Origin: Burkholderia cenocepacia
Lineage (GTDB): Bacteria; Pseudomonadota; Gammaproteobacteria; Burkholderiales; Burkholderiaceae
Length of the DNA stretch: 64,000 nucleotides
Assembly: GCF_014211915.1 (NCBI RefSeq)
Contig: NZ_CP060042.1
Location: forward strand, 1-64,000
Direction: 5' to 3'
In this document: positions 25,621 through 35,203 of the stretch, one piece after another
Layout: each line of letters begins with the position of its first letter
Position numbering within the stretch: position 1 is the first letter of the stretch
Program-made: the position numbers and the translations under genes
Notes under the pieces: generated by a model
What the model was told of the DNA's origin: nothing
Seen by the model: the letters and a program-made list of their open reading frames with translations, nothing else
Databases searched by the model: none

Positions 25621-27561
25621 ATGAGCGATAACACAAATCAAAGCGGCGGCAACTCGGACTTTAGCGACGACACCGAACAAGTGGTGCGACAGGTTGGTCG
25701 CACGGACAAGGACGGCGCGTCGGTCGGGCACTTCACGCTGACGCCGGCAAGCGACACGCGGCAAAAGGAACTGCTGTGCGACGTACGACCGATCATTCCG
25801 GTGATCTTCCTCCCGGGCGTGATGGGCTCGCCCTTGGTCAACAAGGACACCGGCGAAGATATTTTTTTTCCGCCGAACACGGACGGCATGCTCGGGAAAG
25901 CAGGCGCATTACCGGCTCTGCTCGGCATGTGGTTCAGGGGCGCGTCCACACGGGAAACGCTGTACGATCCGACCGTAGCCCAGGTGACCCCGTTTGGTCC
26001 CATCCGCGCCGGCAAGCTCCAAAAGGATGACAAGGAAGATCAGTATGTCGACGAGGCAGAGGCACGTCGACGCGGCTGGGGCTCGGTGTATCGATCGAGC
26101 TATCAACCGATGCTGGCGTGGCTCGAGGAGCAACTGAACGAGCCAAAGTATATGGGTAAGCACAAGGGGGCTTGGATCGAAACCGACCCCGACGGCACGG
26201 AGTGGACGCTCAAGCCCGTGCTCGGCACCGAGCCGGCCGACTACGGGGCGACCGACGCCGGCGCGCAAAAACGCGGCCAGGCGATCACGGAAGAGTGTGC
26301 CGAGTTCGAGCACTTCGCGAAATACCGGTACCGCGTGTATGCGATCGGCTACAACTGGCTGCAATCGAATGAGAAGTCGGCAAAAGACGTGATCGAAGGA
26401 TTGGACGTCGAGGACAAGAAAACCGGCAAGAAGATGCGCTTGATGGGCATCAAGGAGATCATCGCCGAAAACCATAGTGGCAAGGCAATCATCCTGACGC
26501 ACTCGATGGGCGGGCTAGTCGCGCGTATGGCAATTGCGATGCATGGCGCAGCGGGCCTAATGCACGGCGTTTTCCATAACGTACTGCCGGCGACCGGCGC
26601 ACCGATTGCAGCGAAGCGGTTCCGCACCGGAGGCGGCAGCGAGGGCGGGATAAACGGTTTCATCAATGGCGCCCTGCTCGGAAGTGATGCGGACGAGTTT
26701 GTGGCAGTGGCCGCGAACGCGCCGGGGCCGCTGGAATTGCTCCCGATGCCCGATTACCACAATGGCGATCCGTGGTGGATCTTTGCCCGGCTCGATGGCA
26801 CCCCGGTGATGAAGCTCCCGCAGCAGGGCGACGTATACAACGAGGTGTACATAAACCAAAAATGGTACGGCTTAGTACCGGAGCAATCGACTTCGTTGCT
26901 CGACCCGGCTGGCATCGTCCAAAAGCGACTCGATAACCAGCCAGTAAAAATGTCCCTTTCTGAGAACTTTGCGAAAACGATGCTTTTTGTAGTGCGCAAT
27001 CAGGAAAAAATAAAAGATACATACCACGATAAAACATACGTAGCATATGGGGATGGAGCACTGACACCCAAGGCATCAACCGCATCGAGTGAGGGGAACG
27101 CCAAACCCAAGATGGAGAAAAGCGAGAAGCTCGACGATCTGTTGGCATGGGGTACGGTGATCTGGAAAGGGAATATACCGCCCGACGTGACGGAGGAAGA
27201 ACTGCGCGCCGCGCGGTTCCTGGGCGAGAAACACGACGACTCCCACACCGGGACGCTGCGCGTACACCTGGACTCGCGCAATGTCACCATCGAATTCGAG
27301 GTGCAGAAGGTAGCGAAACTCCCTCCAGGCAGCGACGCGCCCGATCCACAAAAAAATGGCATCGTGCCGGGTGATGGAACTGTGCCGGTCTGGTCGGCCG
27401 AAGCCCCCGCGCACAGCGCGGAGGGTGGCGCGGCCCGCGGAATACAAATGGTCTTTGACCAAGGAGGCTATGTGCATCAGGACAGCTATAAACATCCATG
27501 GGCGCGCTGGGCGCTGCTCTACAGCATCGTGCAAATCGCGAAGGATGCACCGGCATGCTGA
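25621..27561 (+). CDS. T6SS lipase effector, alpha/beta hydrolase (Tle4-like)
   Basis: A 646-residue hydrolase with an LCAT-like entry (PVIFLPGVMGSPLVN, about residues 59-73) and a nucleophile elbow THSMGGLVAR. A candidate acid is in DGTVPVWS and a candidate His in GGYVHQDSYKHP near the C-terminus. It has no signal peptide, as expected for a cargo loaded on VgrG. It lies directly after vgrG (35 bases) and overlaps by seven bases the gene for a Tli4-like immunity lipoprotein. On this ground I place it with type VI phospholipase effectors of the Tle4 kind, which attack the membrane lipids of rival bacteria; the exact Tle class is not certain. Confidence 0.8.
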   Translation: MSDNTNQSGGNSDFSDDTEQVVRQVGRTDKDGASVGHFTLTPASDTRQKELLCDVRPIIPVIFLPGVMGSPLVNKDTGEDIFFPPNTDGMLGKAGALPALLGMWFRGASTRETLYDPTVAQVTPFGPIRAGKLQKDDKEDQYVDEAEARRRGWGSVYRSSYQPMLAWLEEQLNEPKYMGKHKGAWIETDPDGTEWTLKPVLGTEPADYGATDAGAQKRGQAITEECAEFEHFAKYRYRVYAIGYNWLQSNEKSAKDVIEGLDVEDKKTGKKMRLMGIKEIIAENHSGKAIILTHSMGGLVARMAIAMHGAAGLMHGVFHNVLPATGAPIAAKRFRTGGGSEGGINGFINGALLGSDADEFVAVAANAPGPLELLPMPDYHNGDPWWIFARLDGTPVMKLPQQGDVYNEVYINQKWYGLVPEQSTSLLDPAGIVQKRLDNQPVKMSLSENFAKTMLFVVRNQEKIKDTYHDKTYVAYGDGALTPKASTASSEGNAKPKMEKSEKLDDLLAWGTVIWKGNIPPDVTEEELRAARFLGEKHDDSHTGTLRVHLDSRNVTIEFEVQKVAKLPPGSDAPDPQKNGIVPGDGTVPVWSAEAPAHSAEGGAARGIQMVFDQGGYVHQDSYKHPWARWALLYSIVQIAKDAPAC

Positions 27562-28595
27562 CGCGTATTGGCCGACTCCTCGTTTTAGTGGCGGGCGTGT
27601 GCGCCTGTTCGATTACGTTTTCAGGTGAACCAACGATGACGAATCCCTTGCTGTCCAAGCCGCGCCCGTGGTGCATCGGGCGCTTCGTATTTGACCGGCC
27701 AGTGGCAAGCAAAATTACCAATCAACGATACGCATTTTGGGGGAACAAACTAGAGACGCAGCACAATGCATCTCCTGGCGAGTATCAAGCCAAAGTCGAC
27801 GCCGCGGAAAAAAAATACCGCACTGAAAGACGATTTGATCCTGCAAATCCAAGAAGTCAATCGAGCCCTGTCTGGCTTGAGAAAGCATTTTCTCCGACAA
27901 AGACTTCAAAGGTTTTCGCTTATCAAGAGGGAATCGCAAAGGCTGCGAAATTGCCCTTTGATACGGATGGTTATATTTACGAAAACAACACCTTGTTCCA
28001 TACAACTGGGTCATTTGGCTCAGGTGGCTTGGACAAGTTCGAGCCTGTGTATTCTGACCTCTATCGTCGCATCAAGACACGCGATAACTGGTCGGTCCCA
28101 ACCGAAACGGGATTCTGCTTCGACGGCGGAATCGCCACGGGGTCGTCAACCTACACCGAGGAGGTCAGCCAGTCGTTTGCACTGATGCCAGGGCGACCGG
28201 CGCTGCTGGTGATCCAGATGCGTGATGCCGTCGACGTCGACCAGAAGTCGCCACTGACAAAGACTCTTCCTGAGCTGCGCTCGAAGATGGATCGCATCTC
28301 GAGCGGCAGCTACCGCATTCTGCGACAAGGCAAGCGCACGGTGGCCGGGATGGATGCCGAGGAAGTGCTGTTCGCGCTGAAGGAAGGCGAGATTACGTCC
28401 TATCGCTTCTACCTGCTCGCGCCGGGCGATCCGAGCACAGTGGCGAAACCGCATACGGCTATTCAGTTGCTGCTCGGTGCGAGCAGCCCCGATTTGACGC
28501 CCGACGAGGCAACGTCACCGGTCGATGAAGCCGGCGCACTGCAAACGTGGGAGACGTTGCTGAACAGCCTACGTCTCCGACCAGGTGCAGTCTAA
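27555..28595 (+). CDS. Tli4-like T6SS immunity protein
   Basis: A 346-residue protein starting MLTRIGRLLVLVAGVCAC, a hydrophobic export signal with a Cys that may be a lipidation site, so it acts in the periplasm. The C-terminal half (GRPALLVIQMRDAVDVDQ, MDRISSGSYRILRQGKRTVAGMDAEEVLFALKEG, SYRFYLLAPGDPS) has the pattern of the Tle-cognate immunity 4 C-terminal domain. Overlap with the lipase gene (ATGCTGA) indicates translational coupling, typical of an effector and its antidote. It should bind and block the lipase. Confidence 0.8.
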   Translation: MLTRIGRLLVLVAGVCACSITFSGEPTMTNPLLSKPRPWCIGRFVFDRPVASKITNQRYAFWGNKLETQHNASPGEYQAKVDAAEKKYRTERRFDPANPRSQSSPVWLEKAFSPTKTSKVFAYQEGIAKAAKLPFDTDGYIYENNTLFHTTGSFGSGGLDKFEPVYSDLYRRIKTRDNWSVPTETGFCFDGGIATGSSTYTEEVSQSFALMPGRPALLVIQMRDAVDVDQKSPLTKTLPELRSKMDRISSGSYRILRQGKRTVAGMDAEEVLFALKEGEITSYRFYLLAPGDPSTVAKPHTAIQLLLGASSPDLTPDEATSPVDEAGALQTWETLLNSLRLRPGAV

Positions 28596-28606
28596 GCGGG
28601 CCCGCC

Positions 28607-28894
28607 ATGCGACGATACGACATAGTGAAAGGTGACACGACGACCCTCGGCGGTATCGTCCAAGGCGGCGATAGCGCCGATCTGATCGGCGGTCGCGAAC
28701 AGGCCTACGAGCGCGATCCGGTGTGGTGCCCTGTCTGCAAGACGTTGGGTAAAATCGAGTGCACCGGTCCGCGGATATCCACCACGGGGCCGGACGGACG
28801 AGAAGCAGCGTTGAGCGATGATCTGTGCGTGTGTCAGTGCCCGACACCGCCTCGCCTGGTCGCCTCGCAATCGGTCTCGTATATCGACGTTTGA
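28607..28894 (+). CDS. PAAR-domain spike tip protein
   Basis: A 95-residue protein of the PAAR type, which caps the VgrG trimer and sharpens the T6SS spike. It begins MRRYDIVKGDTTTLGGIVQGG, carries the Cys pair in WCPVCKTLGKI and ends with CVCQCPTPPRLVASQS, resembling the zinc-binding tip of PAAR proteins. It follows the immunity gene by 11 bases and closes the cargo module vgrG, effector, immunity, PAAR. Confidence 0.8.
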   Translation: MRRYDIVKGDTTTLGGIVQGGDSADLIGGREQAYERDPVWCPVCKTLGKIECTGPRISTTGPDGREAALSDDLCVCQCPTPPRLVASQSVSYIDV

Positions 28895-28920
28895 TCCAAC
28901 GCGGTTCACCACTGAAAGTC

Positions 28921-29253
28921 ATGGACGCCCCTACCCTGCCCGCCCTCCGCGCCGAACTCGACGCGCTGAATATCGAACTGGCCCGCGTCCGGGCGCAGGA
29001 AAAAAAGGCCGCGCTGGCCGCCTTCAAGGAACAGGTCACGCTGTACGACATTACCCAGCAGGAAGTGCTGTCGGCACTAGGCTATCTGCAGCCGAAGCGC
29101 CGCCGCGCGGCCGCCCAATTCTACGACCCGTCGTCGGGTCGCAGCTGGTCGGGGCGCGGCCCGCGGCCGAAGTGGCTCGTCGGCAAGAACCTTGACGACT
29201 ACCGGATCGACCGGGTACCGCAGCCTTGGTGGCCGGGCGAAGAAGCGGCGTGA
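28921..29253 (+). CDS. H-NS-like nucleoid-associated protein (second copy)
   Basis: A 110-residue protein with an N-terminal coiled coil (LRAELDALNIELARVRAQEKKAALAAFKEQV) and the DNA-binding motif YDPSSGRSWSGRGPRPKWLVGKNLDDYRI. It differs clearly in sequence from the family member at 1917-2219. The ATG at 28921 is preceded by the weak sequence GAAAGTC. It sits between the T6SS cargo and the defence-like block, where it may silence newly acquired AT-rich genes such as the toxin gene. Confidence 0.85.
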   Translation: MDAPTLPALRAELDALNIELARVRAQEKKAALAAFKEQVTLYDITQQEVLSALGYLQPKRRRAAAQFYDPSSGRSWSGRGPRPKWLVGKNLDDYRIDRVPQPWWPGEEAA

Positions 29254-29438
29254 GGTCAGCAGCATCCCAGGTTGTGGGTTGACTGGTGCCGCGCGCAGTA
29301 TTTCCTCTGCAAGACGGGCACCGTCACGAGTCAGCACGAAGAAGAACCAGACACGATCCGCGCGATGCGCCGGACGCGCGGGTCTAACGAGAGAATTGCC
29401 GCTGCCATTGCCGAACTGACAAGGTCCGGCGATATCGC

Positions 29439-32400
29439 TCAAACGGTCAGGGCTTCAGCAGGGTCCTCGGCCTGACGTGCCGGCTCGCTCGCTCGCCATA
29501 TCACATAGAGAGTGCTGACGCGTCCGCTTCCCTCCTCATACGCGCTGAACGCGTGCGGAATCTCCCGTGGTTGGTCCCGCCATGACGTCCCCGTCTCGCC
29601 CTCCTTCTGAGACCGATAGTACGGCACCGACCTCCCCTCGTATCGCTTACGAATGGCGCTACCGATGTCAGCACGGTTCGACATGAAGTCCTGTCCGCTG
29701 TGCGGCGGGAAGACGACACTCGCCAGACCGTGTTCACGAGCGAGATCAATCGCAAGATCGAAGTACGCATCCACTACCGAATTGGGTTCATGGCTGGCAA
29801 CCATCGATACAGTCGGGTTGATAGCACGAATAATCAGCGACGGACGCATCGAATCGATAGCGTCTACGATCTCCGAATACAGCAGCGCCATCCCGGCGAG
29901 CTGGCCGGTCATTGGATCGAAGACCACCAGATGCGCGTGACGAGTCTCAGCCCACATCGTCGTGTTGCCGCCGCTGCAGAGTCCCATCGCCTGTTTCGCG
30001 AAGAAGGCGGCTGGCCGCTTGGAGACAAAGGCATGGAGCGTCGACTGATGCGCTGCATCGCGCTGCGTCTTAAATTTCCGCTTCTCCCGCTCGCTCCAAC
30101 CACGGTAAACCTGCAAAACCTTCTGGCGTGTTCGCGCGAGCGCATTGACTAACATCGCATGGGCGTCCGCGTCCTCGCTCGTGCTCTTGTCCAGACGCAA
30201 CGAGAGATCGCGTGCCTCCGTCGCGCTCAACCTCGAGACGAATTGTTCCTGTCCGGCATCGAGCGCGTCCGGTAGGACGATTCGGAAGAAGTCATGCAAT
30301 TCACCGATTTCGCGATGAGCGACCGCGCTTTCGTCATCGAGATCGGACATCGCCTCTAGCCGCCGCGTCACCCATTCTTTAACCTGCTCATCGGCGGCGG
30401 CGGCGGCAAGCAGGACGCCGAGATGACGATGCAGCATGTGCTGGTCGGCAAGCGGATTGGCTAACAGGCTGCCGCGAAGGTGCTTGGCCGCGTCAAACAC
30501 ACTGATGTCCGCTTCGGAGAATCGGCGCGCAAACCGGGCGGCAACGGCGAGCGCTGCCAATCCAGCGTGGTCGAGCGGCCGGCTGACGCGAAACGTGTTG
30601 CGCTGCCAACGCATCAGGTAAGGCTCGTCGCGATACCACCGCTGCCATGGGGTGTCGTCGACGCGTACGCGGGTCCAATACTCCTGAACCGAGGTGGCCG
30701 CCACGCCATACGTCAAGGCGATCGCTTCCGCTTCCAGGTCCGAGAGCACCGGACCGGTTGGCCCTCTTCCACGCGCTGTCTCTGCGATCAGCGGCCGGAA
30801 GACCGACAGCAGCGCCGACATTGACGACTCCGCCTGCGACGTGGTTTCCAGCAAGCTGCGCAGCAGCACGCCATGCGTTGCGTTCAGCATGACAGGCAGA
30901 AACGGCTTGAGTGCCTCCCGTTCACGGAACTCAGCCTGGCGACGCGCTTTGTGATACGCCTCCCAACTTTCGTCGGTACGGTCGACGGGCGACGCGATGA
31001 GTGGGCGAACGCGAGCAGAAACGACGTCCGCGAGACATTTTCGATTTCCCTCTAGGACCGCGAAATTCCTGCGTCGAAAGGCATCTTCGATCAGGACACG
31101 CTCCGCGTCGTCGAGGATCCGCGGACCAGCATAATCTTTTACGCCCCAAGCGTCGGCATAAAACCAGTCGTACAGTGCCCGAATATCGGTCAAACCTTGC
31201 TCCTCGACCACATAGCGCAGCAACGCGGGACCTATGTCCATCGCGAATAGCCGTTGATTCAATGCGTCAAGAGTCTTTGCCGGCATCCGCTCGGCGAGGT
31301 ATTCCAACGATTCAACGTTCCCGCGGCGATGCGCGCGCACCGCCCAATTTGCCACCTCCGCTGCCGCGCCCCGGTTATTCAACGGTCCAACCACGGTCAG
31401 CAATTTGTCCAGAGACCAGCAAGAAACGACGGGATAGGCTGAATGAAAGGCGGCAATCGAAGCGCGATCGTCGTAACCATGTCGGGCGATGACGTCGAGG
31501 TACTGTTTGAGGAGTTCATCGCGACCATGCAAGACGTAGTTCTGGTTGTGCGCGATATCAGCCGGAGTCAGCCCGGCGCCCACCAGACAATCGAGATGCG
31601 CGACGGACGCCGTGTTGGACTTCGCGACCTGTACCAGAAACTCTCGCGCGTCGACCAGATCATCGAGCGAGGCACCGTGCGCGCGCATCCAGGTCACCAC
31701 TTCGACGGGTGCTGCATGCGTGAGATCTAGCAACGTTCGGAAGCGCTGGATGTCGTCAGCGGTCCGCGCGCCGATTGTGTCGAGGATGAAATGCCAATGG
31801 TCAATTTCGGTATCCCAAAGCCGACGTCCAACTGCATCAAAGAGGCCCGCGACATCGACAAGGCCACGGGCGTGACACAATGACAGGACGAACGATAGTC
31901 GAACCGCGTTGAAGCTGTAGGGGTGGTTGAGGATCTCGGGGATTCGCGACTTCGGCATACCTGCCGACTTCAACACGCGCGCCATCTCGCGCAGATCACC
32001 GACGTCGATTTTCAGGGTGGTGTCGGAGTAGTACGAGTTGCGGGTGGGCAGCCAACGGAGGTCGCCCAGTCGTTCAAGGATGCCCTCGTCGATCAAAGCG
32101 TGAACCACGTCTTGCTCATATGTTCGACGGACGGCGTGCCACGTGTCGGGAATGGCGGTGACATCGTTCAGACCAAGCCGCATCAGCACATCGATGTCGG
32201 TGCGCTCCAACCCGAGCAGGCCGTCGTAAGCCGACGCACGGCGGGCGAGAGGCAATGCACGTAAGGTGCGATCGATGCCACTGGAGTAGGACGACCGGAT
32301 CGGCCACACCGGTGCGACGTGGCGTTCGAATACATACGCGCGGCCCAAATACGAGCGTATGCGCCTAAGCAGCGCCCGACCAGCCAGCAGTCGCACACGG

Positions 32401-32756
32401 GTCGGGATGTACGGCGTGACTAGCCCCGACAGCAGAATCAACCACAAGGGTCGCGCCATGGGTACATAAGCCGGGATCCCCAACGCCTTGCGCATCATGG
32501 GCATATGTTCCGGGTTCGGCTTCCAGCGCAATTCAAACACGATTTTATCGCGGAGTGCCTCGAGGCCGTGGCGCGCCTGGCGCCATGGGTGTAGCGGTCT
32601 TTCGTCCTCATCGTTTTCATACCAGAACGACGTTGACCGATCGGCGGCGGCGGCCTTACTGCTGATCGCGCTCAGTTGCTCTGCCCGCCATACGCGATAC
32701 GCGTGTTGGAACGCCAGCTTCTGCTGACGAGAGGGTCGTCGGATCGGCCACGTCAT
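29439..32756 (-). CDS. Large protein of unknown function (1,105 residues)
   Basis: A single long frame of good coding quality. No family is recognised with confidence. Residues up to about 300 are basic and rich in Arg and Trp with a hydrophobic patch (LWLILLSGLVTPYIP); the middle is helical with repeated Leu/Ala-rich segments; the last ~170 residues (FFAKQAMGLCSGGNTTMWAETRHAHLVVFDPMTGQLAGMALLY, IIRAINPTVSMV, AREHGLASVVFPP) resemble a GNAT-like acetyltransferase fold, though without a certain acetyl-CoA loop. It starts 88 bases from, and divergent to, a HEPN-motif protein, suggesting a joint system with a shared promoter region. Confidence 0.7.
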   Translation of the reverse strand: MTWPIRRPSRQQKLAFQHAYRVWRAEQLSAISSKAAAADRSTSFWYENDEDERPLHPWRQARHGLEALRDKIVFELRWKPNPEHMPMMRKALGIPAYVPMARPLWLILLSGLVTPYIPTRVRLLAGRALLRRIRSYLGRAYVFERHVAPVWPIRSSYSSGIDRTLRALPLARRASAYDGLLGLERTDIDVLMRLGLNDVTAIPDTWHAVRRTYEQDVVHALIDEGILERLGDLRWLPTRNSYYSDTTLKIDVGDLREMARVLKSAGMPKSRIPEILNHPYSFNAVRLSFVLSLCHARGLVDVAGLFDAVGRRLWDTEIDHWHFILDTIGARTADDIQRFRTLLDLTHAAPVEVVTWMRAHGASLDDLVDAREFLVQVAKSNTASVAHLDCLVGAGLTPADIAHNQNYVLHGRDELLKQYLDVIARHGYDDRASIAAFHSAYPVVSCWSLDKLLTVVGPLNNRGAAAEVANWAVRAHRRGNVESLEYLAERMPAKTLDALNQRLFAMDIGPALLRYVVEEQGLTDIRALYDWFYADAWGVKDYAGPRILDDAERVLIEDAFRRRNFAVLEGNRKCLADVVSARVRPLIASPVDRTDESWEAYHKARRQAEFREREALKPFLPVMLNATHGVLLRSLLETTSQAESSMSALLSVFRPLIAETARGRGPTGPVLSDLEAEAIALTYGVAATSVQEYWTRVRVDDTPWQRWYRDEPYLMRWQRNTFRVSRPLDHAGLAALAVAARFARRFSEADISVFDAAKHLRGSLLANPLADQHMLHRHLGVLLAAAAADEQVKEWVTRRLEAMSDLDDESAVAHREIGELHDFFRIVLPDALDAGQEQFVSRLSATEARDLSLRLDKSTSEDADAHAMLVNALARTRQKVLQVYRGWSEREKRKFKTQRDAAHQSTLHAFVSKRPAAFFAKQAMGLCSGGNTTMWAETRHAHLVVFDPMTGQLAGMALLYSEIVDAIDSMRPSLIIRAINPTVSMVASHEPNSVVDAYFDLAIDLAREHGLASVVFPPHSGQDFMSNRADIGSAIRKRYEGRSVPYYRSQKEGETGTSWRDQPREIPHAFSAYEEGSGRVSTLYVIWRASEPARQAEDPAEALTV

Positions 32757-32844
32757 TTCACACGTCCAATGATGAGGAAAAGTCTAAAGAATAGCGTGGA
32801 TACGGCGACACCTATGCGCCGGAAATTCCGCACGCCGCGTGGTG

Positions 32845-33894
32845 ATGACCTTCGTGGCCGGCCTTCCAGCTCAGACGTTAAGATATTGGTTTCTCGATCG
32901 AGGCTTGCCATCAGCGGAGGCCGTGGACGTGCGTACGATGACACAACAGGTTGCATGCGCCAGGGCGCGCGGTCTCGCTGCCCAATTCGGCTACTATCCA
33001 GTGCGCTGCGACATCCAGAACGGTCGCTTCTCGGTGGAAACGCTCCCCGATCTTGACAGTCGCGTCGCAGACGTAGCCGAGAACGAAAACGTCCACAGCG
33101 GTTGGATCTATGCGGGCGCAGAGCAGGTTCGGGATTTCATGACAGGCAACGTCACCGTGATGCCATACAGCGCGCGCGTCTTCCCGTTACCGAAGACCCA
33201 TGTGCTCACAATTAAAAAATGTGAGAGTCGCGATCACCTCGAGTTAGTCGTCTGGTGTCTATCGTTTTTCATCGGCATGCGACTGACCACAACAGAGGCA
33301 GGCTTCCTCGACGCAACGCCTGTCGAGCCAGGCAAACTCGTCGACTTTTCTCTGGGTCGATACACCGTCGAGGACGTCATCGTGATTGCGCTGAATTTCT
33401 TGGACGCTTATCGAAAGACGCCGCCCGCATACAAGATCCTCCCAGCAGTCATACATGCACTGTTCTTGGCACAGTATCCGCAGAGTCTGGACTTCGAACG
33501 ATTTCAGTATCTCTACATGGCCCTGGACGCGTGCTACAAGCTGATGACAGTCAACGATACCCCGCCATCCCGTTCTGGTCACGCTGCGCGTATCCAGTGG
33601 ATGTGCGAGAAATTTACTGTTCCCGTACCCGAATGGGCCAAAGTCGAAAAAAAGTCGTCGCCACTATCGATCGTCCGCAACGACGCCATCCACGAAGGGC
33701 TCTTCTTCAATGTCCCGTTGGGATTCGCGATTTACGGCGGCGGCGTTCCCAACGCTTATAGAGGCAACGTGCCACTGGAAATGCGGGCACTTGTTTGTCG
33801 GCTGCTGGTCGGCGTTCTTGTCGGGCCATCGCTTCAGTACGTCAGCACCCCAGTCGATACCCGACAGCGGTACGCGCTCGACCGGCCCGCGTAA
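32845..33894 (+). CDS. HEPN-motif protein, candidate RNase
   Basis: A 349-residue protein of unknown family. Near the C-terminus is the motif R278-N-D-A-I-H283 (SIVRNDAIHEGLFF), the Rx4-6H signature with a polar residue after Arg that marks HEPN ribonucleases; the preceding helices (FERFQYLYMALDACYKLM, HAARIQWMCEKF) fit a HEPN bundle. The N-terminal ~200 residues are unlike anything I recognise and may be a sensor. GTG codons at 32839 and 32842 precede the ATG at 32845. It is divergent to the 1,105-residue protein. A role in abortive defence is an inference from motif and neighbours. Confidence 0.6.
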   Translation: MTFVAGLPAQTLRYWFLDRGLPSAEAVDVRTMTQQVACARARGLAAQFGYYPVRCDIQNGRFSVETLPDLDSRVADVAENENVHSGWIYAGAEQVRDFMTGNVTVMPYSARVFPLPKTHVLTIKKCESRDHLELVVWCLSFFIGMRLTTTEAGFLDATPVEPGKLVDFSLGRYTVEDVIVIALNFLDAYRKTPPAYKILPAVIHALFLAQYPQSLDFERFQYLYMALDACYKLMTVNDTPPSRSGHAARIQWMCEKFTVPVPEWAKVEKKSSPLSIVRNDAIHEGLFFNVPLGFAIYGGGVPNAYRGNVPLEMRALVCRLLVGVLVGPSLQYVSTPVDTRQRYALDRPA

Positions 33895-33977
33895 GGGGCG
33901 CAACATTACAGCAGCGCAGCAACCGAATCCCATCCGCCTCAACCTGCGAGATCAATCTCGCTCCCCCGATTGCATCA

Positions 33978-34778
33978 CTATAGGGAACCCAGACGCGCGG
34001 GGATCTCGTCGTCGGGATAGAGGTGCATCGCCGTCACAACGCCGGCCACTCCTTCGAGATCGGGAAACAGCACGGCGCGGCTGACGCCGGCGATCTTGAG
34101 CTCCGTGCGCATTCGCCCGAACGCACGCGCCGGGATCCTCACGTAGTGCAGTCGGTCCTTATACGCCTGATTCGAGTCGAGCGAGACGAAACTGATCCCC
34201 GCGTCGTTGGCGTGAGCCCGATGCAGACTGAACCATCCATCCTGTGCCGCAATCCGACGGGACACGTGCCGCGGCTTGAGAAGCGGCGTACGCTCAACCG
34301 AGAGAGCATCTGCCCGCTCGTAATCACGGATCAGATCCTGTCCGGTGTAGCGCAGGATCCAGACTGCGGCGTCCGGGGCGCGTCGGCGCCCCTTCGATGG
34401 CGCCGCGGGCTGATGAATCGCGAACCAGAGCGCGGCAAGCGCACTCCCGCTCCAGTCGAGCAAGCGGGTCGGCATATTGTGATGTTGCGCGATCGCCAGC
34501 CAATCCGCATCGCCGAGATCGACGGTCGATTCGAGATGCGGTATCGCCCGTTCTTTGAACTCCCGCAACATCGCCTGCTCGGTGTCCGCCCACACGCGCG
34601 GGTGTCGCGCGATGCTCGGCTTCAGCACCCACTGCTCCTCGCGCTGACCTCGGAACAGGAACTTCGTACCGCCGTCAACGTGCCGGTTAATCGCCTGAAG
34701 GTAACTCGCAAGACTGCTGACGGTCGCGATGTGCTGTTCGGCGCGGCCGGTGAGGGAATAATCGTTCGGTTGTCGCAT
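33978..34778 (-). CDS. FRG-domain protein
   Basis: A 266-residue protein with the FRG domain: KFLFRGQREEQWVLKPSIAR near residues 38-57, then LAIAQHHNMPTRLLDWSGSALAALWFAIHQP and AAVWILRYT. FRG domains occur in bacterial toxins and phage-defence loci; their activity is not firmly known. It is the last gene of a same-strand run that starts at the recombinase gene (37832-39688), eight bases after a small gene, and most likely is co-transcribed. Confidence 0.85.
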   Translation of the reverse strand: MRQPNDYSLTGRAEQHIATVSSLASYLQAINRHVDGGTKFLFRGQREEQWVLKPSIARHPRVWADTEQAMLREFKERAIPHLESTVDLGDADWLAIAQHHNMPTRLLDWSGSALAALWFAIHQPAAPSKGRRRAPDAAVWILRYTGQDLIRDYERADALSVERTPLLKPRHVSRRIAAQDGWFSLHRAHANDAGISFVSLDSNQAYKDRLHYVRIPARAFGRMRTELKIAGVSRAVLFPDLEGVAGVVTAMHLYPDDEIPARLGSL

Positions 34779-34785
34779 AGCGCCC

Positions 34786-35034
34786 TCATGCAGCTGGCGT
34801 CAGCTTCGCGTATGCGATCTTTTCGAGGCGGAAACGATCCGCGCGTGCTTCGGCGGACTGCGATGCCCCCTGATTGTCAACGAGCGCCTCCCACAGCGCG
34901 AATGCGCCACGGGCCTCCCCCACCGCGAGCCCCAGACCATAGCTGCCGAATTCGCAACTGGCGGCACGCTGCATCGCGTCTTGGATCTCGCGCTCGGCGC
35001 GTTTGGTGATCTGTTCGTAGGTCAGGCTGTTCAT
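34786..35034 (-). CDS. Small protein, paralogue of the gene at 40123-40371
   Basis: An 82-residue acidic protein (LTYEQITKRAEREIQDAMQ...ARGAFALWEALVDNQGAS). It shares length, order and the core pattern ARGAFxLWxxxVxxQG with the 82-residue product at 40123-40371, so both belong to one family. No known function. A GAGGGA sequence precedes the ATG. It lies seven bases upstream of the FRG-domain gene and is probably translated with it. Confidence 0.65.
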   Translation of the reverse strand: MNSLTYEQITKRAEREIQDAMQRAASCEFGSYGLGLAVGEARGAFALWEALVDNQGASQSAEARADRFRLEKIAYAKLTPAA

Positions 35035-35203
35035 GTGTGGTCCCTCGGGTGATTGTATAGGTCGTGTTGTGCCACGGCCCCGGCATGGGTGTCCGGGGTT
35101 CCCTCCGCTGCGTATCGTCTCGTGCGGACGCTTCGCACTGGAACCCGACGATCGCGAGCAATTTCACATGCAGCGCGTCGACACGCTCGCTTCGATGCGA
35201 ATT

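Noticed and set aside
29272..29475. 67-residue plus-strand frame after the second H-NS-like gene
   Set aside because: Starts with a weak GTG, overlaps the end of the opposite large gene and has no recognisable features; possible but unsupported.
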